Assembly: GCF_904063055.1 (NCBI RefSeq)
Contig: NZ_CAJFCN010000024.1
Location: 1-34,248 of the forward strand
DNA: 34,248 nt
Direction: 5' to 3'
Source of the DNA: Pseudomonas paracarnis
Lineage (GTDB): Bacteria > Pseudomonadota > Gammaproteobacteria > Pseudomonadales > Pseudomonadaceae
This document shows, in pieces, positions 29,622 through 34,248 of this stretch. Every line of letters begins with the position of its first letter. Positions within the stretch are counted from its first letter, which is position 1. A program made the translations under genes and the position numbers. Under the pieces are notes generated by a model that had not been told where the DNA came from, ran no database searches, and was given only the letters and a program-made list of their open reading frames with translations.

Positions 29622-29975
29622 ACAATTTACAGAAGCACTGAGAAAGCGGTTCCAGCTCATTGACAGCCTCTGAATTTTATGCAGAGACAAAAGATATTAA
29701 ACCTGATGATGCTGCAAATTGCGGGCCTATTATTCGCAAACCCTTCTAGCACGGCAAGTCTGGCGTTTAATCTTATTTGTGGGGATGTCTAGAACGCGGT
29801 TTTTCGGGGCGTAGGCGTGGTCCATCGCCCCAGGTTTGTGCGGGCGGTTACACATTTGAGCGAGGCGGTAACATTCAGAAACGTCCTACGGGGAAAACCG
29901 ATATTTATTGGTTTGGTGGCTATGCAGGTCTGTCAGACCGCCATCCATACCCTCTTATGAAATGCAATCTGAACT
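29622..29975. other. gap between the aot promoter and a REPIN
   Basis: No gene or familiar motif is recognisable in these 354 bases. Open frames here (for example 29777-30067) run into the REPIN and have no plausible product. The base composition is more A/T-rich than that of flanking genes, as expected for regulatory or decayed DNA. Confidence 0.4.
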
Positions 29976-30062
29976 GTGGGAGCTGGCTTGCCTGCGATAG
30001 GGATGCCTCAGCCAACCAACCTTTGCCTGACATACCCCTATCGCAGGCAAGCCAGCTCCCAC
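29976..30062. repeat. REPIN between aotJ promoter region and acsA terminator
   Basis: This 87-bp element has GTGGGAGCTGGCTTGCC at the left and the inverse copy ending at 30062. The inner pairs GATAGGGATG and CATACCCCTATC extend the hairpin with small mismatches. It is 30 bp from the acsA terminator. Confidence 0.92.
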
Positions 30063-30091
30063 ACTAAATCTGGGCGGTCTTGAGGCCGTAC

Positions 30092-30128
30092 AAAAAAGCC
30101 CCACCCGGCTTGCACCGAATGGGGCTTT
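30092..30128 (-). terminator. Rho-independent terminator of acsA
   Basis: On the minus strand AAAGCCCCA and TGGGGCTTT form a 9-bp stem with a GC-containing loop, followed by TTTTTTG. It starts 16 bp after the acsA stop. Confidence 0.85.
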
Positions 30129-30144
30129 GTCCCACCTACTCCGC

Positions 30145-32100
30145 TTACGCGACGTTCATGGTTTTGTGCGTTTCAATCAAATGCGCCACCACGCTTGGAT
30201 CTGCCAAGGTAGAGATATCCCCCAACCCATCGTATTCAGCCGTGGCGATCTTGCGCAAAATGCGCCGCATGATTTTCCCCGAGCGCGTTTTTGGCAACCC
30301 AGGCGCCCACTGGATCACATCCGGCGAGGCAATCGGCCCGATTTCCTTGCGCACCCAGTTCTTCAGTTCCAGGCGCAGTGCTTCGTTAGGCTCTTCACCA
30401 TTCTTCAAGGTGACATACACATAAATGCCCTGCCCCTTGATGTCATGCGGCACACCCACCACCGCCGCCTCGGCGACTTTGGGGTGCGCAACCATGGCGC
30501 TTTCAATCTCGGCAGTGCCCATGCGGTGGCCGGACACGTTCAACACGTCATCCACACGGCCCGTGATCCACCAGTAACCGTCCTCATCGCGACGCGCGCC
30601 GTCACCGGTGAAGTACATGCCGCGGAAGGTCTTGAAGTAGGTGTCGACAAAACGGTCATGGTCGCCGTACAGGGTACGCGCCTGGCCTGGCCAGGAATCG
30701 AGAATCACCAGGTTGCCTTCGGCGGCGCCTTCGATGATGTTGCCCAGGTTGTCCACCAGCGCCGGCACCACCCCGAAGAACGGCCGTGCCGCCGAACCCG
30801 GCTTCAACGCATGGGCGCCTGGCAGTGGGCTCATCAGCGTGGCGCCGGTTTCGGTTTGCCACCAGGTGTCGACGATCGGGCAACGGGATTGGCCGACGTT
30901 CTTGTAGTACCAGTCCCAGGCTTCCGGGTTGATCGGCTCGCCCACCGAACCCAGCAGGCGCAGGCTACTGCCGTCGGCGCCTTCGCAGGCTGCGGTGCCG
31001 GAAGCCATCATCGCGCGGATCGCGGTCGGTGCGGTGTAGAGGATGTTGACCTTGTGCTTGTCGACAATCTTCGCCACGCGGGTGATGTCCGGGTAGTTCG
31101 GCACGCCTTCGAACAGCAGCGTGGTCGCGCCATTGGCCAGCGGGCCGTAGACGATGTAGGTGTGGCCGGTGACCCAGCCCACGTCGGCAGTGCACCAGTA
31201 GATTTCGCCCGGGCGATAGTCGAATACACGCTCGTGGGTCAGGGCCGCATAGAGCAGGTAGCCGCCGGTGGTGTGCTGCACGCCTTTAGGCTTGCCGGTA
31301 GAGCCAGAGGTATAGAGGATAAACAGCGCTTCTTCGGCGCCCATTTCTTTTGGCGCGCAGACGGTGCCCGCCACTTTCATCAGGTCTTCGTACCAGATGT
31401 CGCGATGCTGGTTCCACTTGATCGCGCCATTGGTGCGCTTGCACACGATCACCTTCTGGATGCTGCTGGTTTCCGGGTTGGTCAGCGCGTCGTCAACGTT
31501 AGCCTTCAGCGGAATCTTCTTACCAGCGCGGATGCCTTCGTCAGCGGTAATCACCACTTTCGACTTACAGTCGATGATGCGACCGGCCAGGGCTTCCGGG
31601 GAAAAACCGCCAAACACCACCGAATGGATCGCGCCGATGCGGGTACAGGCCAGCATGGCGACCACGGCTTCGGGAATCATCGGCATATAGATAGTCACCA
31701 CATCGCCGCGGTGCACATCCTGGCCGCGCAAGGCGTTGGCGAACTTGCAGACTTCCTCATGCAACTCGCGGTAAGTGATGTTGCGGCTCTCGGCAGGGTC
31801 GTCGCCCTCCCAGATGATTGCGATCTGGTCGCCACGCTCGGCGAGGTGACGGTCCAGGCAATTGTAGGAAACGTTCAGGGTGCCATCGGCGAACCATTTG
31901 ATGTCGACATGGTGGTCGTCGAAAGAGGTCTGCTTCACCGCGGTGAAAGGCTTGACCCAGTCAAGGCGCTTGGCTTGCTCGCGCCAGAAGCCATCGGGGT
32001 TGACCACCGACTGCTGGTACATGGCCTTGTAGGTCGCCTCGTCGGTCAGCGTGTTGGCTGCTACTTCGGGGCGAACGGGGTACAGGGAAGCCGCACTCAT
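30145..32100 (-). CDS. acsA: acetyl-CoA synthetase
   Basis: The 651-residue AMP-forming ligase makes acetyl-CoA from acetate, ATP and CoA. The P-loop YTSGSTGKPKGVQHTTGG, the adenylate motif DTWWQTETG and the hinge region YWWITGRVDDVLNVSGHRMGTAEIE are intact. The C-terminal KTRSGKIMRRIL carries the catalytic lysine that is the target of reversible acetylation. Length and start (32100, with GAGG upstream) match Pseudomonas and E. coli Acs. It is monocistronic, ended by a good terminator. The 397-bp upstream region is shared with the divergent DUF2790 gene. Confidence 0.97.
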   Translation of the reverse strand: MSAASLYPVRPEVAANTLTDEATYKAMYQQSVVNPDGFWREQAKRLDWVKPFTAVKQTSFDDHHVDIKWFADGTLNVSYNCLDRHLAERGDQIAIIWEGDDPAESRNITYRELHEEVCKFANALRGQDVHRGDVVTIYMPMIPEAVVAMLACTRIGAIHSVVFGGFSPEALAGRIIDCKSKVVITADEGIRAGKKIPLKANVDDALTNPETSSIQKVIVCKRTNGAIKWNQHRDIWYEDLMKVAGTVCAPKEMGAEEALFILYTSGSTGKPKGVQHTTGGYLLYAALTHERVFDYRPGEIYWCTADVGWVTGHTYIVYGPLANGATTLLFEGVPNYPDITRVAKIVDKHKVNILYTAPTAIRAMMASGTAACEGADGSSLRLLGSVGEPINPEAWDWYYKNVGQSRCPIVDTWWQTETGATLMSPLPGAHALKPGSAARPFFGVVPALVDNLGNIIEGAAEGNLVILDSWPGQARTLYGDHDRFVDTYFKTFRGMYFTGDGARRDEDGYWWITGRVDDVLNVSGHRMGTAEIESAMVAHPKVAEAAVVGVPHDIKGQGIYVYVTLKNGEEPNEALRLELKNWVRKEIGPIASPDVIQWAPGLPKTRSGKIMRRILRKIATAEYDGLGDISTLADPSVVAHLIETHKTMNVA

Positions 32101-32497
32101 CTTTCTTACCTCGGTGACAATAGTTGTTGTTGTATGGCCCCTGTTGTAGCCGGGGTAGGCCTATAGAACCATTCGACGATGGTAGTAACAAGACCCTACA
32201 AATTGCCCTGCTATGCCTTTTCACCGCTCTGGCCCGCGTGCTGCGGCGGCTGACAGGTTTCTGAAAAAATCTTGATTGAGGGATTGTTACAAAAACCGCC
32301 AAAAGTGTTTATCAAAACCACGGGTATATGAATATAACCGAGGCGCCTAAAATCAACTCCGCCAACAAGGCACTCTGATTAACCACGCAACAGCCCCCAC
32401 GAAGGCAACGTTAATCCGAACTTCCCAACTTTAAGTGACACACGCGGCCTCACAAGGGCCCCGTGCCCCCTTTCGCCCTGAAGAAGGTAATGAAGCA
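32101..32497. promoter_or_regulatory. divergent control region of acsA and the DUF2790 gene
   Basis: The region is A/T-rich relative to the genes. An imperfect palindrome ACCATTCGACGATGGT lies at 32168-32183, about 70 bp before acsA, and could bind a regulator. acsA in pseudomonads is known to respond to the MxtR/ErdR system, but I cannot tie this repeat to it. Near 32325-32340 TATATGAATATAAC could supply a -10 for the rightward gene. No clear consensus promoter is visible. Confidence 0.35.
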
Positions 32498-32767
32498 ATG
32501 AAAGCGTTATTAGTGATGGCCCTGAGCAGCTTGTGCGCCACCGCCGCCCTGGCGGACGAAGCCCCGACTGAACTGGCCGGCCAGAACGCCCCGATCGTTG
32601 AGGACTACACCTACAGCACTCACCTGGATGTGGCCAAAGTCTTGTCCATGAGCAGCATTCCAGAAGTCTGCGAAGTTGTACCGGTGAAGATGGAATATGA
32701 AGATTCGCAAGGCCAGCGTCATATTCTTAACTATCAAGTGATGGGCAATGGTTGCTCTAACGGCTAA
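32498..32767 (+). CDS. DUF2790-family small exported protein
   Basis: The 89-residue protein has a Sec signal peptide (MKALLVMALSSLCATAALA, cleavage after residue 19). The mature part of about 70 residues is of the DUF2790 type common in Pseudomonas: YTYSTHLDVAKVLSM, PEVCEVVPVKMEYEDSQG and LNYQVMGNGC. Its two Cys could form a disulfide in the periplasm. Members are often induced by copper or other stress, but no function is established. The start at 32498 has GAAGG about ten bases upstream; an ATG at 32490 opens only a 3-codon frame ending at this start. It diverges from acsA. A 10-bp hairpin follows. Confidence 0.85.
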   Translation: MKALLVMALSSLCATAALADEAPTELAGQNAPIVEDYTYSTHLDVAKVLSMSSIPEVCEVVPVKMEYEDSQGQRHILNYQVMGNGCSNG

Positions 32768-32793
32768 CAACTTCTGAAGTTGGATTCTTAATT

Positions 32794-32817
32794 GCCGCAA
32801 GAAATCGTTCTTGCGGC
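32794..32817 (+). terminator. hairpin after the DUF2790 gene
   Basis: A perfect 10-bp stem GCCGCAAGAA/TTCTTGCGGC with a 4-base loop lies 26 bp after the stop. No T run follows, so termination strength is uncertain. It lies between the convergent DUF2790 gene and vapC and might serve both. Confidence 0.55.
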
Positions 32818-32852
32818 CAAGAACCCGCCCTTGAATACACCACGCATCAACT

Positions 32853-32880
32853 GTGGGAGCTGGCTTGCCTGCGATGGCGA
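32853..32880 (+). repeat. solo REP next to vapC
   Basis: A single copy beginning GTGGGAGCTGGCTTGCCTGC is present with no inverse partner before vapC. Its left flank GAATACACCACGCATCAACT resembles the flank of the REPIN at 13611 (GAATACACCACAGATCCATT). The missing half suggests a REPIN truncated by deletion, perhaps when vapBC arrived; its stop is 24 bp away. Confidence 0.85.
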
Positions 32881-32904
32881 TTTCAGCCATAACACCCGCT
32901 CCGG

Positions 32905-33318
32905 TTAATGGACCCAATCCTCGTAAGACAACCCCGCTACGCGACTGAACTCCCGAATATTGTTGGTCACCAACGTACACCCCGAAGCAATTGCATGCCC
33001 TGCAATAGCAGTATCATTTTGGCCGATGATCGCCCCTTGCTCGGTCAGGCTTCGCTTCACCTCAACCGTCGCGTCCACCGCCGCCACGCCCCAAGGCAAC
33101 ACTTCATCGAGTCGCTTCACAAACTCATCGACTAACGTCTTGTGTTTGGACGATGCCTTTTTCCCAATCTGTCCATATCGCATTTCGGCATAGGTTATGG
33201 CCGAAATCACGATTCGATTGCTCCTCGCCACCTCCAAGGCCAGACGCTTAAGCACGCACTCGGGCCGCTCACGCATGATGAACGAGCAAATGCAGGTATC
33301 CAGCATGTATGTCGTCAC
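32905..33318 (-). CDS. vapC: VapC toxin, PIN-domain ribonuclease
   Basis: The 137-residue protein is a PIN-domain nuclease of type II toxin-antitoxin systems; VapCs cut tRNAs or other RNAs and stop growth. The acidic active-site residues are visible: Asp7 (MLDTCI), Glu45 (YAEMRYG), and Asp in GQNDTAIAGHA, followed by NNIREFSRV. The start is GTG 33318, overlapping the vapB stop by four bases (GTGA); an in-frame ATG four codons later would lose little. Base composition is lower in GC than that of neighbours, and the gene lies beside a truncated REP, hinting at horizontal arrival. Confidence 0.9.
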   Translation of the reverse strand: MTTYMLDTCICSFIMRERPECVLKRLALEVARSNRIVISAITYAEMRYGQIGKKASSKHKTLVDEFVKRLDEVLPWGVAAVDATVEVKRSLTEQGAIIGQNDTAIAGHAIASGCTLVTNNIREFSRVAGLSYEDWVH

Positions 33319-33545
33319 AGGTTGAACCTGCCTTCATCGCCAACAACGTCCTGACGCTCCTGAAGAAAATCTTCGTCCGCCCTGGGTAACTCACTCAGCG
33401 ACCCCCAGCTAGGTCGGACAGGTCGTAATGTAATCGTATCTCCATTGCGGGTGATTTCGAGCTCACCGACTCCCTCATAGGCCATGTCGTTTGGAAATCG
33501 AATAGCCTGGTTCTTTCCATTTTTAAAAATTGAGACTGTGCGCAT
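33315..33545 (-). CDS. vapB: VapB antitoxin, AbrB-type
   Basis: The 76-residue protein is the antitoxin. The N-terminal swapped-hairpin AbrB/MazE DNA-binding domain reads MRTVSIFKNGKNQAIRFPNDMAYEG. The C-terminal acidic part (LPRADEDFLQERQD) would wrap around VapC and block it. It is translated just before vapC with a four-base overlap. Two similar repeats 14-75 bp upstream are likely operators for autorepression by the VapBC complex. Confidence 0.9.
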   Translation of the reverse strand: MRTVSIFKNGKNQAIRFPNDMAYEGVGELEITRNGDTITLRPVRPSWGSLSELPRADEDFLQERQDVVGDEGRFNL

Positions 33546-33558
33546 GATTCATCCTCTA

Positions 33559-33619
33559 CCTATGCCTGACATATGCAATGTAAGGACACCCTGAAGCCTA
33601 TGCAAGACATATGGCAATT
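33559..33619 (-). promoter_or_regulatory. vapBC operator: two near-palindromic direct repeats
   Basis: CCTATGCCTGACATATGCAAT (first repeat, 33559-33580) and CCTATGCAAGACATATGGCAA (second repeat, 33597-33619) are 38 bp apart start to start. Each contains a partial palindrome TATG...CATATG. Repeated palindromes in the promoter are typical of autoregulated toxin-antitoxin operons. Confidence 0.65.
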
Positions 33620-33760
33620 GGCCGACGATCGGAGACGTGTGCCAGCTGCTAAAAAAACTTGCGACAGCAACAGCCCGAAAACTCTCACCCCGGCTTAAAA
33701 AGCGTCCTTTTTGTCTCTAATCAGTGACCATCCGCCGCAACACAAACCCAATTTTTTCCC
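33620..33760. other. gap between the vapBC operator and the nrdB promoter
   Basis: I see no gene, terminator or clear repeat in these 141 bases. Two AAAAAA/TTTTT tracts occur but do not form a stable stem-loop. Confidence 0.4.
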
Positions 33761-34025
33761 TATAATGCGCGGGTAAATCGGGCCTGCAATATCCCTTTAC
33801 ACAGGGATAAAGAGCCAGACCTTGAGCCTGCGCTGCAGCAAGCACGCATCGCTGCGCCCCTCAAGCCTCATGCAGCACCCGCAACCTGATTCCGTTTATT
33901 TGCCTGCGCGAGCTGTTGCAACAAACGATTCCTTAAGATCCACCGCGGCCCTAGGGCCGTGTGAACACCCAACCATCCGGTTTCACACGGGCACCTTTGA
34001 GCCCTCACGCAGGAGACGACACGTC
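33761..34025 (+). promoter_or_regulatory. nrdB promoter -10 and long structured leader
   Basis: TATAATGCG at 33761 is a consensus -10, though its -35 is poor. From there to the nrdB start is about 255 nt of leader. It contains hairpins TATCCCT/AGGGATA (33790-33809), the 14-bp palindrome CGGCCCTAGGGCCG (33946-33959), and GTGTGAA/TTCACAC (33959-33988). The ribosome site AGGAG precedes the ATG by about ten bases. I find no match to a riboswitch class I know. Classical NrdR boxes are not evident. Confidence 0.45.
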
Positions 34026-34248
34026 ATGCTGAGCTGGGACGAATTCGACAAAGAAGAAGAAGGCGAAGTAGCCGCTAAAGGCGCCAACGCCGGCCACGCC
34101 ACCGAAGCCAACATGGACCGTCTCGACGGTGCCGGCGCCGCTGCCGCCGTGGAAGCCCGCGCCGTCACCGCCAACGACTCCGCCGCCATCGTGCGCGCCA
34201 AGGCCGCCCTGGACAAACTCGACGTCGCCGAAGGCCTCGCCGAGCTGG
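34026..34248 (+). CDS. nrdB: ribonucleoside-diphosphate reductase beta subunit (N-terminal part, cut by window end)
   Basis: Only the first 74 codons are inside the window. MLSWDEFDKEEEGEVAAKGA, followed by the Ala-rich linker and AALDKLDVAEGLAEL, match what I remember of Pseudomonas class Ia NrdB. NrdB houses the di-iron tyrosyl radical for deoxyribonucleotide synthesis. The iron-binding core lies beyond the window. The start at 34026 has AGGAG upstream. No nrdA lies directly upstream on this strand. Confidence 0.75.
   Translation, partial: MLSWDEFDKEEEGEVAAKGANAGHATEANMDRLDGAGAAAAVEARAVTANDSAAIVRAKAALDKLDVAEGLAEL

Noticed and set aside
10759..30062. spaced repeats as a CRISPR array
   Set aside because: The repeats are scattered kilobases apart, are inverted pairs, and no cas genes are present. 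They are REPINs.
29777..30067. 96-codon frame before the REPIN
   Set aside because: Its end is made of the REPIN sequence, and no ribosome site or family is visible.
30127..32166. 679-codon open frame opposite acsA
   Set aside because: Shadow of acsA on the other strand, with no recognisable product.

Overview
The window is chromosomal DNA of a fluorescent pseudomonad (Pseudomonas fluorescens group). The protein sequences read as Pseudomonas orthologues (AmrZ, RsmA, AruC/F/G/D/B/E, the Aot transporter, ArgR). The gene order rsmA-lysC-alaS, aru cluster, argR-aot, acs follows, as far as I recall it, the P. aeruginosa PA0887-PA0913 neighbourhood. Intergenic DNA carries the REP/REPIN elements typical of this group. 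All identifications come from reading the sequence; no search was run.

Layout. Positions 1-150 hold two tandem rRNA-type promoters firing left, so an rrn operon probably starts just outside the window. A tRNA-Arg(CCT) gene follows. Next are two small ORFs behind a near-consensus sigma-54 promoter (711-1195), amrZ (1590-1916) and the Mg2+ transporter gene mgtE. Two identical tRNA-Arg(ACG) genes, tRNA-Ser(GCT), rsmA, lysC, alaS and ltaE all run leftward. An FMN riboswitch then controls a type-II lumazine synthase gene (ribH2) on the + strand.

From 10868 to 18696 lies the complete arginine succinyltransferase (AST) operon, aruC-F-G-D-B-small ORF-aruE. Its promoter region carries two exact ArgR half-sites. 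It is divergent from a 1682-residue LRR 'dermonecrotic-toxin-like' protein (18998-24046). That protein ends in two tandem 308-residue LRR modules and lacks the usual C-terminal NEL ubiquitin-ligase domain. On its far side is the aotJ-Q-M-O-P-argR operon, which encodes arginine/ornithine uptake and the arginine sensor-regulator. Uptake (Aot), control (ArgR) and catabolism (Aru) therefore form one regulon, with the toxin-like gene placed in its middle.

The right end has acetyl-CoA synthetase (acsA), a DUF2790 exported protein, a vapBC toxin-antitoxin pair with repeated operators, and the start of nrdB behind a long structured leader. Five REPINs and one solo REP lie in the gaps. The most unusual items are the duplicated LRR protein without NEL, the second start inside lysC, the alaS promoter palindrome, the FMN-riboswitch/RibH2 unit, and the sigma-54 two-gene unit. 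I saw no CRISPR array, insertion sequence or prophage.
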